64,000 nucleotides of DNA from Sphingomonas sp. (GTDB taxonomy: Bacteria > Pseudomonadota > Alphaproteobacteria > Sphingomonadales > Sphingomonadaceae). The DNA is taken from assembly GCA_017418975.1 (NCBI GenBank), contig JAFOMG010000017.1:248001-312000 (forward strand), read 5' to 3'. Positions 10,602 through 19,890 of the stretch are shown piece after piece; position 1 is the first letter of the stretch; each line of letters opens with the position of its first letter. The position numbers and the translations under genes are program-made. Under the pieces are notes generated by a model, which was not told the DNA's origin, made no database searches, and saw only the letters and a list, made by a program, of their open reading frames with translations.

Positions 10602-12203
10602 TCACATCCGGAACACGCCGAAGGCCGGGCGCTCCGGAATCGGCGCGTTCAGCGTCGCGGCGAGCGCGATGCCGAGCACGTCGCGCGTCTGGGCCGGATC
10701 GATGATGCCGTCGTCCCACAGGCGCGCGGTGGCGTGCCACGGATTGCCCTCATCCTCATAGCGCTGGCGGATCGGCGCCTTGAAGGCCTCGGTTTCCTCC
10801 GGCGTCCATTTCTCGGCGTCGCGGTGGACGGTGGCGAGCACCGATGCGGCCTGCTCGCCACCCATCACCGAGATGCGGCTGTTGGGCCAGGTGAACAGGA
10901 AGCGGGGCGAATAGGCCCTGCCGCACATGCCGTAATTGCCGGCGCCGAAGCTGCCGCCGATCAGCACGGTGATCTTGGGCACCGTGGCGGTAGCGACGGC
11001 GGTGACCAGCTTCGCGCCATGTTTCGCAATGCCTTCCGCCTCATATTTGCCACCGACCATGAAGCCGGAGATGTTCTGGAGGAAGAGCAGCGGGATGCGG
11101 CGCTGGCAGGCCAGCTCGATGAAATGCGCACCCTTCTGCGCGCTCTCGCTGAACAGCACGCCATTATTGGCGATGATGCCCACCGGCATGCCCCAGATAT
11201 GCGCGAAGCCGCAGACCAGCGAGGTGCCGTAGAGCGGCTTGAACTCGTGGAATTCGCTGCCGTCGGTGATGCGGGCGATGACCTCGTGCACGTCATAGGG
11301 CGCGCGGACGTCCTCGGGGACGATGCCGTACAGCTCTTCCGCGTCATATTTCGGCGCGCGCGGATCGAGCAGGGCGATATCGGGCGTGCGATCGGCGGGC
11401 AGGTGGCTGACGATGTCGCGGACGATGGTCAGCGCATGTTCGTCATTCTCGGCGAGGTGGTCGACCACGCCCGACTTGCGCGCATGGAGGTCGCCGCCGC
11501 CCAGGTCTTCCGCCGAGATGACTTCGCCCGTGGCGGCCTTCACCAGCGGCGGGCCGGCGAGGAAGATCGTGCCCTGCTCGCGGACGATCACCGTCTCGTC
11601 GGACATGGCGGGGACATAGGCGCCGCCGGCCGTGCAGCTGCCCATCACGCAGGCGATCTGCGGGATGCCCTTGGCCGACATGTTGGCCTGGTTGAAGAAG
11701 ATGCGGCCGAAATGGTCGCGATCGGGGAAGACCTCGGCCTGGTGGGGCAGGTTGGCGCCGCCCGAATCGACCAGGTAGATGCAGGGCAGGCGGTTCTGCT
11801 CGGCGATCTCCTGGGCACGGAGATGCTTCTTCACCGTCATCGGATAATAGGTGCCGCCCTTCACCGTCGCATCGTTGCAGACGATCATCACGGTGCGCCC
11901 GGAGACCCGGCCGATGCCGGCGATCATGCCGGCACCGGGAACCTCGCCCTCGTACATGTCGCAGGCGGCGAGCTGGCCGATCTCGAGAAAGGGGGCGCCG
12001 GGATCGAGCAGCCGCTCCACGCGCTCGCGCGGGAGCAGCTTGCCGCGGCCGGCATGGCGTTCACGGGCGGCTTCGCTGCCGCCGAGCGCCGCCCGGGCGA
12101 CATCGGCGCGAAGCCGCTCCGCCAAGGCGCGATTGTGCGCGGCACGGGCGCGGAAATCCGCGCTGTCCGCCGCAACCCTCGAATCGAGCACCGGGGCGCT
12201 CAT
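10602..12203 (-). CDS. mccB: Methylcrotonyl-CoA carboxylase, carboxyltransferase (beta) subunit
   Basis: A 533-residue acyl-CoA carboxyltransferase. Visible signatures include [20 protein letters not shown] at the N-terminal half, the oxyanion-hole type loops [14 protein letters not shown] and [19 protein letters not shown], and the C-terminal half [19 protein letters not shown] and [15 protein letters not shown]. The [29 protein letters not shown] stretch is typical of methylcrotonyl-CoA carboxylase beta subunits. It transfers CO2 from biotin on MccA to 3-methylcrotonyl-CoA. It is first in a leftward gene run leading to mccA. Confidence 0.9.
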   Translation of the reverse strand: MSAPVLDSRVAADSADFRARAAHNRALAERLRADVARAALGGSEAARERHAGRGKLLPRERVERLLDPGAPFLEIGQLAACDMYEGEVPGAGMIAGIGRVSGRTVMIVCNDATVKGGTYYPMTVKKHLRAQEIAEQNRLPCIYLVDSGGANLPHQAEVFPDRDHFGRIFFNQANMSAKGIPQIACVMGSCTAGGAYVPAMSDETVIVREQGTIFLAGPPLVKAATGEVISAEDLGGGDLHARKSGVVDHLAENDEHALTIVRDIVSHLPADRTPDIALLDPRAPKYDAEELYGIVPEDVRAPYDVHEVIARITDGSEFHEFKPLYGTSLVCGFAHIWGMPVGIIANNGVLFSESAQKGAHFIELACQRRIPLLFLQNISGFMVGGKYEAEGIAKHGAKLVTAVATATVPKITVLIGGSFGAGNYGMCGRAYSPRFLFTWPNSRISVMGGEQAASVLATVHRDAEKWTPEETEAFKAPIRQRYEDEGNPWHATARLWDDGIIDPAQTRDVLGIALAATLNAPIPERPAFGVFRM

Positions 12204-12330
12204 AGATAGGGCATCCTTCCTGTCCTAGTTTTCCCTTCCCTACACTGGCCGGGCGGGCATGGGAAGGTGCTGGCGCAAAGCAGCGCGCAGGAGTAGCGCT
12301 CTTGTCATACAGTAATACGGGAGAGTCGGC

Positions 12331-14400
12331 TTGAAGACTTACACGCTCCTCGTCGCGGCATTGCTCGCGACCACCGCCTGCACCCCCTCGGGCCCCGGTA
12401 CCGGCACGACCGCCGCGGCCGGCACCGGCGTCGGCGTCGACCTGGTCGGGCTCGACAAGCAGGTGAAGCCGGGTGACGATTTCGAGGATTATGCCAATGG
12501 CGGCTGGCGCGCGAAGACCGAGATTCCGGCCGATCGCGTCATCACCGGCATGTTCCTCGACGTGTTCAACAAGGCCGAGGCGAACAACAAGGCGATCATC
12601 GACGCCGCGCTGAAGGCCGATGCCGCCACCGGCACCGATCAGCGGCGGATCGGCGACTGGTACAAGGCCTATACCGACACCGCCGGGATCGAGGCGCGCG
12701 GGCTGATGCCGCTCAAGCCCGTGCTGGACGCCATCGCCGCGCTGAAGGACAAGCATGCGCTCTCGGCGATGCTGGGCGGCAATATCCGCGCCGATGTCGA
12801 TCCGCTCAACGCGACCAATTTCCACACCGAGAACCTGTTCGGCCTGTGGGTGAGCCAGGCGCTCGACAAGCCCGACCAGACCGTGCCCTATGTGCTGCAG
12901 GGCGGCCTCGGGCTCGAGGATCGCGACTATTATCTCTCGAAGACCGAGGCGATGGCCAAGGCGCGCGACGGCTACAAGGCCTATCTGCTCAAGGTCTTCA
13001 CGCTGGCGGGCATGAGCGATCCGGCGGCGCGCGCCGCGCGGGTCTTCGACCTCGAGACCAAGATCGCCACCGCGCATACCGACATCGTCGCCAGCCAGGA
13101 CGTCCAGAAGGCCGATAACTGGTGGAAAAAGGCCGATTTCGCGGCCAAGGCGCCGGGGATCGACTGGGACGGCTTCTGGAACGCCGCCGGGCTGGGCGGG
13201 CAGCAGGAGTTCATCGTCTGGCATCCGGCCACCACGACGAAGCTGGCCAAGCTGGTCGAGAGCGAGCCGCTCGAAGCCTGGCAGGACTGGCTGGCCTTCC
13301 ACCAGATCAACCAGGTGACCGCGGCGCTGCCGGCGAAGTTCGACCAGGCGAGCTTCGACTTCTTCTCGAAGCAGCTGCGCGGCCAGCAGGCGATGCGCCC
13401 GCGCGAGAAGCGCGCCATCGCCAGCGTCAACAACAATCTGGGCGACGCGGTCGGCCAGCTCTATGTGAAGGACTATTTCCCGGCCTCGTCCAAGGCCGAC
13501 ATCCAGAACATGGTGGCGAATATCAAGGCGGCGTTCGACAAGCGCGTCGCCGGCCTCAGCTGGATGGACGAGGCGACCAAGGCCGAGGCGCGCAAGAAGA
13601 TCGAGACGATGCGCGTCGGCGTCGGCTATCCGGAGGCGTGGCGCGACTATGCCTCGCTCGAAGTGAAGGCGGACGACCCGGTCGGCAACCTGCAGCGCGC
13701 CGAGAAGGCCGAGACGCGGCACCAGCTCGCCAAGATCGGCAAGCCGGTCGACAAGGGCGAATGGTGGATGACGCCGCAGACGGTGAATGCCGTGAACCTG
13801 CCGCTGCAGAACGCGCTCAACTTCCCGGCGGCGATCCTGCAGGCGCCCTTCTACGATCCCAAATCCGACGCGGCGGCCAATTACGGCTCGATCGGCGCGA
13901 CGATCGGCCATGAGATCAGCCACAGCTTCGACAATACGGGGTCGAGCTTCGACAGCGCCGGCAAGCTGCGCAACTGGTGGACGCCGGAGGACCTGAAGCA
14001 CTTCCAGGAAGCCAGCGCGGCGCTGGCGGCGCAGTACAGCGCCTATGAGGTGCTGCCGGGCCTGTTCCTCAACGGCAAGCAGGTGCTGGCGGAGAACATC
14101 GCCGACGTGGCGGGGCTGACCGCGTCCTACGAGGCCTATCATGCCTCGCTCAAGGGCAAGGAGGCGCCGGTGATCAACGGGCTGACCGGCGACCAGCGCT
14201 TCTTCCTCGCTTATGCCCAGAGCTGGCGCGAGAAGCAGCGCCAGGAGGCGTTGCGCGCCGAAGTGGCGACCGACCCGCACGCGCCGGGCCGCTGGCGCGC
14301 CTTCACCGTGCGCAACCTCGATGCATGGTATCCGGCGTTCAACGTGCAGCCGGGCGAGAAGCTGTACCTCGCGCCCGACAAGCGCGTGAAGATCTGGTAG
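12331..14400 (+). CDS. M13 (neprilysin/PepO-like) metallopeptidase, probable lipoprotein
   Basis: A 689-residue zinc metallopeptidase of the M13 family. The N-terminus MKTYTLLVAALLATTACTP is a signal sequence with a lipoprotein-like TTAC cleavage box, suggesting envelope anchoring. The catalytic motif HEISH (in GATIGHEISHSFDNTG) lies at about residue 528, and the third zinc ligand motif ENIADVAGL at about 589; the family ending ...LYLAPDKRVKIW matches the usual CxVW position. Family members degrade small peptides. Start is TTG at 12331 with GGGAGAG upstream. It is divergent from mccB and flanked downstream by a strong hairpin terminator. Confidence 0.9.
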   Translation: MKTYTLLVAALLATTACTPSGPGTGTTAAAGTGVGVDLVGLDKQVKPGDDFEDYANGGWRAKTEIPADRVITGMFLDVFNKAEANNKAIIDAALKADAATGTDQRRIGDWYKAYTDTAGIEARGLMPLKPVLDAIAALKDKHALSAMLGGNIRADVDPLNATNFHTENLFGLWVSQALDKPDQTVPYVLQGGLGLEDRDYYLSKTEAMAKARDGYKAYLLKVFTLAGMSDPAARAARVFDLETKIATAHTDIVASQDVQKADNWWKKADFAAKAPGIDWDGFWNAAGLGGQQEFIVWHPATTTKLAKLVESEPLEAWQDWLAFHQINQVTAALPAKFDQASFDFFSKQLRGQQAMRPREKRAIASVNNNLGDAVGQLYVKDYFPASSKADIQNMVANIKAAFDKRVAGLSWMDEATKAEARKKIETMRVGVGYPEAWRDYASLEVKADDPVGNLQRAEKAETRHQLAKIGKPVDKGEWWMTPQTVNAVNLPLQNALNFPAAILQAPFYDPKSDAAANYGSIGATIGHEISHSFDNTGSSFDSAGKLRNWWTPEDLKHFQEASAALAAQYSAYEVLPGLFLNGKQVLAENIADVAGLTASYEAYHASLKGKEAPVINGLTGDQRFFLAYAQSWREKQRQEALRAEVATDPHAPGRWRAFTVRNLDAWYPAFNVQPGEKLYLAPDKRVKIW

Positions 14401-14408
14401 TTCCCGCG

Positions 14409-14436
14409 ACCTCCCCGGGCCTGGCCCCGGGGAGGT
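14409..14436. terminator. Bidirectional hairpin terminator candidate
   Basis: Perfect 11-bp stem ACCTCCCCGGG / CCCGGGGAGGT with a 6-nt loop, between the convergent ends of the M13 peptidase gene and the small membrane protein gene. No long T-run follows on either strand, so factor-independent termination is plausible but not certain. Confidence 0.6.
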
Positions 14437-14443
14437 TCGCCGG

Positions 14444-14812
14444 TCACCGTCGCGGATTGGGCAGCAGGATGCTCGCGATCAGCCCGCCGATCGCGAGCAC
14501 GAAGGCGATGCCGACCAGCCAGGTCAGCAGGCCGATCGAGAAATTGCCGGGATGGCCGTTCGCCGGATCGTAGAGTTTCCCGAAGAAGCTGCCATAGAGC
14601 ATGCCCACCGCGACGCCCCAGCTTGCCGCGAAGAAGCTGCGGGTGGCGAAGCTCTGGCGGCCGACAAGTATCGCCGCGGCGATCATCATCGTGCCGGCCA
14701 GCATGTCGTCCATCCAGAACACCACCGGCCGGCCGGCACCCCAGGAACGATAGGCTTCGCCCGCCATCAGCAGGATCGCGCCGATCACGCCCAGGATGCG
14801 GAGCAGCCTCAT
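14444..14812 (-). CDS. Small four-helix integral membrane protein, function unknown
   Basis: A 122-residue protein with four predicted membrane segments: LLRILGVIGAILLMAGEAY, MLAGTMMIAAAILVG, FFAASWGVAVGMLYGSFF and LLTWLVGIAFVLAIGGLIASILL. No catalytic motif is visible. Its ATG (14812) overlaps the TGA of the isovaleryl-CoA dehydrogenase gene (ATGA), so it is translated from the same transcript. The family is not recognised; a link to branched-chain acid catabolism is only positional. Confidence 0.65.
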   Translation of the reverse strand: MRLLRILGVIGAILLMAGEAYRSWGAGRPVVFWMDDMLAGTMMIAAAILVGRQSFATRSFFAASWGVAVGMLYGSFFGKLYDPANGHPGNFSIGLLTWLVGIAFVLAIGGLIASILLPNPRR

Positions 14813-15963
14813 GCCGCCCCGATCAGCTCGCGTCCGATCAGCATGCGGCGGATCTCGTTGGTGCCGGCGCCGATGTCGAGCAGCTTGGCGTCGCGGGCGA
14901 AGCGCTCGACCGGCCAGTCCTTGGTATAGCCGGCGCCGCCCAGCGCCTGGATCGCCTCGAGCGACACCTTCACGGCATTCTCCGAGGCGAGCAGGATCGC
15001 GCCGGCCGCGTCGAAGCGCGTGGTCTTGCCGGCGTCGCAGCTCTTCGCCACGGCATAGACATAGGCGCGGGCGCTGTTCAGCGCGACGTACATGTCCGCC
15101 ACCTTGGCCTGCATCAGCTGGAAATGGCCGATCGGCTGGCCGAACTGCCTGCGCTCGCGGATATAGGGCAGCACGACGTCGAGACAGGCCTGCATGATGC
15201 CGAGCTGGATGCCGGCGAGCACGGTGCGCTCATAGTCCAGGCCCGACATCAGCACGCCCACGCCGCCGTTGAGCGGGCCCATGACATTCTCTTCCGGAAC
15301 CTCGCAATCGTCGAACACCAGCTCGGCGGTGGGCGAGCCGCGCATGCCCATCTTGTCGATCTTCTGGCCGATCGAGAAGCCGGGCATGTCCTTCTCGATC
15401 AGGAAGGTGGTGATGCCGCGCGAGCCTTCGCCCGTCTTGGCATAGACGACCAGCGTGTCCGCATAGGCCGCGTTGGTGATCCAGAACTTGGTGCCGTTGA
15501 GCACATAGCCGCGATCGGTCCGCTCGGCGCGCAGCTTCATCGAGACGACGTCCGAGCCGGCGCCCGCCTCGGACATGGCGAGCGACCCGACATGCTCGCC
15601 CGAGATCAGCTTGGGAAGATATTTGGCCTTCTGCTCGGGATTGGCCCAGCGGCGGATCTGGTTGACGCACAGGTTCGAATGGGCGCCGTAGCTCAATCCG
15701 ATCGAAGCCGATGCGCGGGCGACTTCCTCCTGCGCGACGACATGCTCGAGATAGCCCAGGCCCAGGCCGCCCCATTCCTCCTCGACGGTGATGCCGTGCA
15801 GGCCGAGCTCGCCCATCGCCGGCCAGAGCTCGGCCTTGGGAAACCAGTCCTCCGCGTCGATCCTGGCGGCGAGCGGCTCGATGCGCTCCTTCGCGAAGCG
15901 CTGCGTCGTCTCGCGGATCATGTCGGCGGTCTCGCCGAGGCTGAAATCGAGCGTGGGATCCAT
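14809..15963 (-). CDS. ivd: Isovaleryl-CoA dehydrogenase
   Basis: A 384-residue acyl-CoA dehydrogenase that oxidises isovaleryl-CoA to 3-methylcrotonyl-CoA in leucine catabolism, passing electrons to ETF. The FAD/substrate signatures are LAMSEAGAGSDVVSM (about 128-142) and the C-terminal QALGGAGYTKDWPVERFARD. The catalytic base typical of isovaleryl-CoA dehydrogenases lies in SGLDYERTVLAG (Glu at about 245); most straight-chain enzymes place it instead near residue 370, where this protein has GAGTNEI with no Glu at the equivalent site. Neighbouring mccA/mccB support the assignment. Confidence 0.92.
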   Translation of the reverse strand: MDPTLDFSLGETADMIRETTQRFAKERIEPLAARIDAEDWFPKAELWPAMGELGLHGITVEEEWGGLGLGYLEHVVAQEEVARASASIGLSYGAHSNLCVNQIRRWANPEQKAKYLPKLISGEHVGSLAMSEAGAGSDVVSMKLRAERTDRGYVLNGTKFWITNAAYADTLVVYAKTGEGSRGITTFLIEKDMPGFSIGQKIDKMGMRGSPTAELVFDDCEVPEENVMGPLNGGVGVLMSGLDYERTVLAGIQLGIMQACLDVVLPYIRERRQFGQPIGHFQLMQAKVADMYVALNSARAYVYAVAKSCDAGKTTRFDAAGAILLASENAVKVSLEAIQALGGAGYTKDWPVERFARDAKLLDIGAGTNEIRRMLIGRELIGAA

Positions 15964-16066
15964 GGGTCTCTCTCCGGGATATGCGCGTCAGCAGTGCTGA
16001 CCTTTTTCTGCGCGCTTTTCCCCGATTTCGTGCGGGGCGGCAAGGGGAGAGGAGAGGGGGTGCGCA

Positions 16067-16097
16067 ATTCCCCCGGCGCGACCCATGCCGGGGGAAT
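16067..16097. terminator. Hairpin, probable terminator of the 16108 gene
   Basis: Perfect 11-bp stem ATTCCCCCGGC / GCCGGGGGAAT with a 9-nt loop, 11 bp past the stop of the leftward gene at 16108-16539 and upstream of ivd. No T-run follows. Confidence 0.5.
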
Positions 16098-16107
16098 CGG
16101 GGGAAAC

Positions 16108-16539
16108 TCAGGCTTCCGCGCCGGCGAGATCCACTTCGTCTTCGTCCCGCAGCACATGGCTGGTCGGCCAGATGCCGATCGAGCCCGGCACGCCGCTGAC
16201 GTCGATCCAACTCCATTGCTTGTCGCCCCCATATAAGGTGACGGTGCGGCCGGGAGCCTGGATCTGCAGCTTGCCGCCGCCGGTGGTATAGGGCGCCTTG
16301 TGCTGGGCCCCGAGGAAACTGATCAGGCAGGTGCCCGAGGGGCTGAGATCGGGCATCTGGATTTCGATGTTACCCTTGATCGGATGGCCGAGTACCGAGG
16401 CATCGATGGCGAAGCTGGCGAATAGCGGCACGAGCGCATTGGCCTTGCCGGAGCCGATCTGGGGGAAGCGATTGAGATATACGTCGAACGTCTCGCCCTC
16501 GTTCAGGGCGGGATTCACGAAGTTTCTAAGGTTGGCCAT
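16108..16539 (-). CDS. Hypothetical protein, probably beta-rich
   Basis: A 143-residue protein I do not recognise: starts MANLRNFVNPALNEGETFDVYLNR, has no signal peptide, and alternates short hydrophobic strands (CLISFLGAQHK, GGKLQIQAPGRTVTLYGG, QWSWIDVSGVPGSIGIWP), ending in an acidic tail (LRDEDEVDLAGAEA). This pattern suggests a small beta-sandwich. Codon use is ordinary for the window. It is a single-gene unit: an AT-rich promoter region with a perfect inverted repeat lies upstream and a hairpin downstream. Start ATG 16539 is preceded by GAGGAGTG. Confidence 0.6.
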   Translation of the reverse strand: MANLRNFVNPALNEGETFDVYLNRFPQIGSGKANALVPLFASFAIDASVLGHPIKGNIEIQMPDLSPSGTCLISFLGAQHKAPYTTGGGKLQIQAPGRTVTLYGGDKQWSWIDVSGVPGSIGIWPTSHVLRDEDEVDLAGAEA

Positions 16540-16557
16540 GGCTCACTCCTCGAAATA

Positions 16558-16582
16558 GACAAATATCGTGAATGTATTTGTC
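16558..16582. promoter_or_regulatory. Perfect inverted repeat upstream of the 16108 gene
   Basis: GACAAATA and TATTTGTC, 8-bp perfect arms separated by 9 nt, 19-43 bp upstream of the ATG at 16539, in an unusually AT-rich stretch. Size and position suit a dimeric repressor site covering the ribosome-binding or promoter region. Confidence 0.5.
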
Positions 16583-16672
16583 GGTATTATATTGAGCGTT
16601 ATCACGATGAGTCGGTCAACTGGACTCGGGGTTACATTGGAGTCAACTTGATCCGATCCGGATTTGGTGCGA

Positions 16673-17029
16673 TCAGCTGGTGACGATCATCCCGTCGCGC
16701 ACCGTCACCGGCCAGCGGCGCAGCCTTGCCCCGACACAGGGGCCGCCGACACAGGTTCCATCCTCGACCCGGTACAGCGCGCCATGCCAGCTGCACTGGA
16801 TATGGCCGCCATCGGGCGTGAGATAATCGTCCAGCCGGTTGGTGAGCGGCAGCGCCATATGGGCGCACAGGTCGAGATAGCCATGGACCGTCTCGCCCCG
16901 GCGCACGACGAAGCCGTGGAAGCGGCCGGCGCGCATCTCGAGCACGAAGTTGCGCGCCTTGCCGTCGGGGATGAGGTCGAGCGGGCCGAGCGTTACGTTG
17001 GGGGGCGTCTCGGTGAGGCGTTCGCTCAC
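16673..17029 (-). CDS. Rieske [2Fe-2S] domain protein
   Basis: A 118-residue stand-alone Rieske ferredoxin-like protein. The cluster ligands are visible as CAHMALPL (C-x-H, about 55-57) and CSWHGALY (C-x-x-H, about 79-82), the standard Rieske spacing. It has no signal peptide or membrane anchor. Start GTG at 17029 overlaps the TGA of hmgA (GTGA), so it is translationally coupled to homogentisate dioxygenase. It may supply electrons or a related redox function in aromatic catabolism; no oxygenase partner is adjacent, so its partner is unknown. Confidence 0.82.
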   Translation of the reverse strand: MSERLTETPPNVTLGPLDLIPDGKARNFVLEMRAGRFHGFVVRRGETVHGYLDLCAHMALPLTNRLDDYLTPDGGHIQCSWHGALYRVEDGTCVGGPCVGARLRRWPVTVRDGMIVTS

Positions 17030-18306
17030 TTCGGCAGCTTCGCCTTCGGGAAGCCCGTCCAGGCCGCGTCATAATCGGGCTGGGCGCGATCGAGCGCATA
17101 TTGCGTGGGCCTGTAGGGCCAGCAGGTCTCGACCATGAAGGCCATCGTCCCGTCGATCTTGTGCGGCTTGAGCTCGGCGCTGGTGGCGCCCTGCCAGCTG
17201 GCGACATCGGGGCCGTGCCCGGCCATCAGGTTGTGGAGCGACAGGCCGCCGGGCGCGAAGCCTTCGGCCTTGGCGTCATAGGCGCCGGTGATCAGCCCCA
17301 TGGCCTCGCTCATCACGTTGCGATGGAACCAGGGCGGACGGAACGTGTCCTCGGCGACCATCCAGCGCGGCGGGAAGATCACGAAATCGGCATTGGCCCG
17401 GCCCGGCACGTCGCTGGGCGAGGTGAGGACCGTGAAGATCGACGGATCGGGATGGTCGAAGCTCACCGTGTTCATCGTGTTGAACCGGGCGAGATCGTAG
17501 CGCCAGGGCGCGAGATTGCCGTGCCAGGCGACCACGTCGAGCGGACTGTGGGGAAGGGTGGTGGTCCAGAGCGCGCCGAGATGCTTCTGGATGACTTCGA
17601 AATCCTCCTCGCGATCCTCGAACCAGGCGGCGGGCGTCTCGAAGTCGCGCGCATTGGCGAGGCCGTTCGCGCCGATGGGCCCGAGATCGGGCAGGCGGAA
17701 CAGCGCGCCGTGATTCTCGGCGACATAGCCATGCGCCGCGCCGTCCGGGAGCAGCGCGCGGAAGCGGACGCCGCGCGGCACGAGCGCGACCTGGCCGGGC
17801 GCGATGTCGATCCGGCCCAGCTCGGTGAGCAGCGTGAGGCGGCCGGCCTGGGGAATGAAGAGCAACTCGCCGTCCGCATCGAAGAAGACGCGGGTCTCCA
17901 TGTCCCGGTTGGCGGCATAGACGTGCACCGCCACGCCCTCCAGGTCGGCGGGATCGCGATTGGCGAGCATGGTGGTCATGCCGTCGATCAGGTCGGTGCC
18001 GGGGGGCGGCGCCGGAATCGGGTTCCAGCGCAGGCGATTGGGGGGCAGGGCCGCGCCGACCGTGCCGGGCGCGAAGTTCCGGGCGCCTTCGTAGCGCGTG
18101 AACGGCGGATGCTCGGCCGTGGGGCGCAGGCGATAGAGCCAGGAGCGGCGATTCTCGTGCCGGGGCGCCGTGAAGGCAGTGCCGGAGAGCTGCTCGGCAT
18201 AGAGGCCGAAGGCGGGCCTTTGCGGGCTGTTGCGCCCCACCGGCAGCGCGCCGGGCACCGCCTCGGTGGAAACATGGTTGCCGAAGCCGGGGAAATAGTC
18301 GGTCAT
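17026..18306 (-). CDS. hmgA: Homogentisate 1,2-dioxygenase
   Basis: A 426-residue non-haem iron dioxygenase that opens the homogentisate ring to maleylacetoacetate in tyrosine/phenylalanine degradation. Starts [22 protein letters not shown], the family's usual N-terminus. Metal-site region [16 protein letters not shown] (His and Glu) and [12 protein letters not shown] (His) are conserved. ATG 18306 follows GAGAGGATG; a longer in-frame start (18357) would run into the operator box. hpd, the preceding pathway step, lies nearby at 19891, and both carry the same upstream 16-bp box. Fumarylacetoacetase and maleylacetoacetate isomerase are not in the window. Confidence 0.95.
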   Translation of the reverse strand: MTDYFPGFGNHVSTEAVPGALPVGRNSPQRPAFGLYAEQLSGTAFTAPRHENRRSWLYRLRPTAEHPPFTRYEGARNFAPGTVGAALPPNRLRWNPIPAPPPGTDLIDGMTTMLANRDPADLEGVAVHVYAANRDMETRVFFDADGELLFIPQAGRLTLLTELGRIDIAPGQVALVPRGVRFRALLPDGAAHGYVAENHGALFRLPDLGPIGANGLANARDFETPAAWFEDREEDFEVIQKHLGALWTTTLPHSPLDVVAWHGNLAPWRYDLARFNTMNTVSFDHPDPSIFTVLTSPSDVPGRANADFVIFPPRWMVAEDTFRPPWFHRNVMSEAMGLITGAYDAKAEGFAPGGLSLHNLMAGHGPDVASWQGATSAELKPHKIDGTMAFMVETCWPYRPTQYALDRAQPDYDAAWTGFPKAKLPK

Positions 18307-18349
18307 CGCATCCTCTCTATGCTCGCCTCCCTGTAGCGCTGCCCATAAT

Positions 18350-18365
18350 AGTGTCAAATGATACC
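18350..18365. promoter_or_regulatory. Operator-like box between hmgA and the symporter gene
   Basis: AGTGTCAAATGATACC, a near-palindrome, 44 bp upstream of hmgA and in the divergent region shared with the symporter. It matches 14 of 16 positions with the box upstream of hpd at 20978-20993. A shared aromatic-catabolism regulator is inferred; no regulator gene is in the neighbourhood. Confidence 0.6.
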
Positions 18366-18468
18366 ATCTGGTGCATGATCGGCTATCAGGGCGCGAACCT
18401 AAACTATCTTGGGCGGCGGCGGAGTAATTCCTACTTCTTTAGTGGGTTTAATTCCGGAGTCGAAACCA

Positions 18469-19812
18469 ATGGCCTCTATCAGCGCAGCCGCACCGCGGCG
18501 GTTCCGGCTGCCCGGTTTCGGGGTGCAGGTCGCCATCGGCATGGCGGCCGGGCTGGCGCTGGGCCTGGCTGCGCGGGCGATCGGCGGCGACGGCGAGACC
18601 GCCAACGGCCTCGCCCAGGCGTTGCAGACGGTCGGGCAGATCTTCGTCCAGCTGCTCAAGGTGCTGGTGCCGCCGCTGGTCTTCACTGCGATCGTCGCGT
18701 CGATCGCGGCGCTGCAGGACCTGAACAATGCCGCGCGGCTGGTGGTGCGGACGCTGCTGTGGTTCGCGATCACCGCGGCCATAGCGGTGGCGATCGGCAT
18801 AACGCTCGGCCTGGTGCTCCAGCCGGGGCACCACAGCGCCGTGGCCGCCACCGCGGCGGCAGCGCCTGCGAGCACGGGGAGCTGGCTCGATTTCCTGAAG
18901 GGGCTGGTGCCGGCGAATTTCCTGGGGCTGGCGGCGTCAACCCGGCTGGGCGATGGCGGCGCCACCACCGGGCTCTCGTTCAACGTGCTCCAGATCATCG
19001 TGCTGGCGGTCGCGATCGGCGCGGCGGCGGTGAAGGCGGGCGAGGCGGGGCGCCGCTTCCTCGATTTCAACGCCTCGGCGCTCGCGGTCTTCCGGCTGCT
19101 GCTGCGCTGGGTGATCCGGCTGACTCCGATCGGCACCGCGGCGCTGATCGGCGATGCGGTGGTGCGCTATGGCTGGGAGTCGCTGGCGGCGCTCGGTACC
19201 TATGCCGGCGCGGTCTATCTCGGGCTCGGCCTGGTGCTGCTGGTCGTCTATCCGGCGCTGCTGGCGGCGCACGGCCTCAGCCCCATGCGCTTCTTCGCCT
19301 CGGCCTGGCCGGCGATCCAGCTCGGCTTCGTCTCGCGCTCCTCGGTCGGCACGCTGCCGGTGACGGAGGACGTGACCGAGCGTGCGCTCGGCGTGCCGCG
19401 TGCCTATGCCGCCTTCGCCGTGCCGCTGGGCGCCACGACCAAGATGGACGGCTGCGCGGCGATCTATCCGGCGATCTCGGCGATCTTCGTCGCTCAGTTC
19501 TACGGCATCCCGCTGGGGATCGAGCATTATGCGCTGATCGCCTTCGTCTCGGTGCTGGGATCGGCCGCCACCGCCGGCCTTACCGGCGCGACCGTGATGC
19601 TCACGCTCACGCTCTCCACGCTGGGGCTGCCGCTGGATGGCGTCGGGCTGCTGCTCGCGATCGACCCGATCCTCGACATGGGCCGGACCGCGACCAATGT
19701 GGCCGGGCAGATGCTGGTGCCGGTGATCGTGGCGAAGCGGGAAGGGCTGCTCGACGAGGCGCGCTTCCGCGCGGGGGCGGGCGAAGTGCGGGGCGAGCCG
19801 GCATTCGCCTGA
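18469..19812 (+). CDS. Dicarboxylate/amino acid:cation symporter (DAACS family)
   Basis: A 447-residue inner-membrane secondary transporter. Multiple membrane segments are visible from VQVAIGMAAGLALGLAARA onward, and the family's re-entrant substrate/cation region is clear: SSVGTLPVTEDVTE, then PLGATTKMDGCAAIYP, and ATNVAGQMLVPVIVAKREG. Members import glutamate, aspartate or C4 dicarboxylates with Na+ or H+. ATG 18469 is preferred over an upstream TTG (18409) because a CGGAG precedes it and the membrane domain starts soon after. It is divergent from hmgA and shares its operator-like box, so it may import an acid linked to the tyrosine pathway (for example an aromatic amino acid or fumarate). 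Confidence 0.87.
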   Translation: MASISAAAPRRFRLPGFGVQVAIGMAAGLALGLAARAIGGDGETANGLAQALQTVGQIFVQLLKVLVPPLVFTAIVASIAALQDLNNAARLVVRTLLWFAITAAIAVAIGITLGLVLQPGHHSAVAATAAAAPASTGSWLDFLKGLVPANFLGLAASTRLGDGGATTGLSFNVLQIIVLAVAIGAAAVKAGEAGRRFLDFNASALAVFRLLLRWVIRLTPIGTAALIGDAVVRYGWESLAALGTYAGAVYLGLGLVLLVVYPALLAAHGLSPMRFFASAWPAIQLGFVSRSSVGTLPVTEDVTERALGVPRAYAAFAVPLGATTKMDGCAAIYPAISAIFVAQFYGIPLGIEHYALIAFVSVLGSAATAGLTGATVMLTLTLSTLGLPLDGVGLLLAIDPILDMGRTATNVAGQMLVPVIVAKREGLLDEARFRAGAGEVRGEPAFA

Positions 19813-19890
19813 GGATTTCGGCCGGGGTGAGCTTCGCGCTACGCGACTGGCGTCGCTCCCCCGGCTCCTCTCCAAGCCGAATTCCGAAGG

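Noticed and set aside
12061..14280. A 739-codon open frame on the - strand opposite the M13 peptidase
   Set aside because: Arg/Leu/Gly-rich shadow frame without domains; the peptidase frame carries HEISH and ENIADVAGL.
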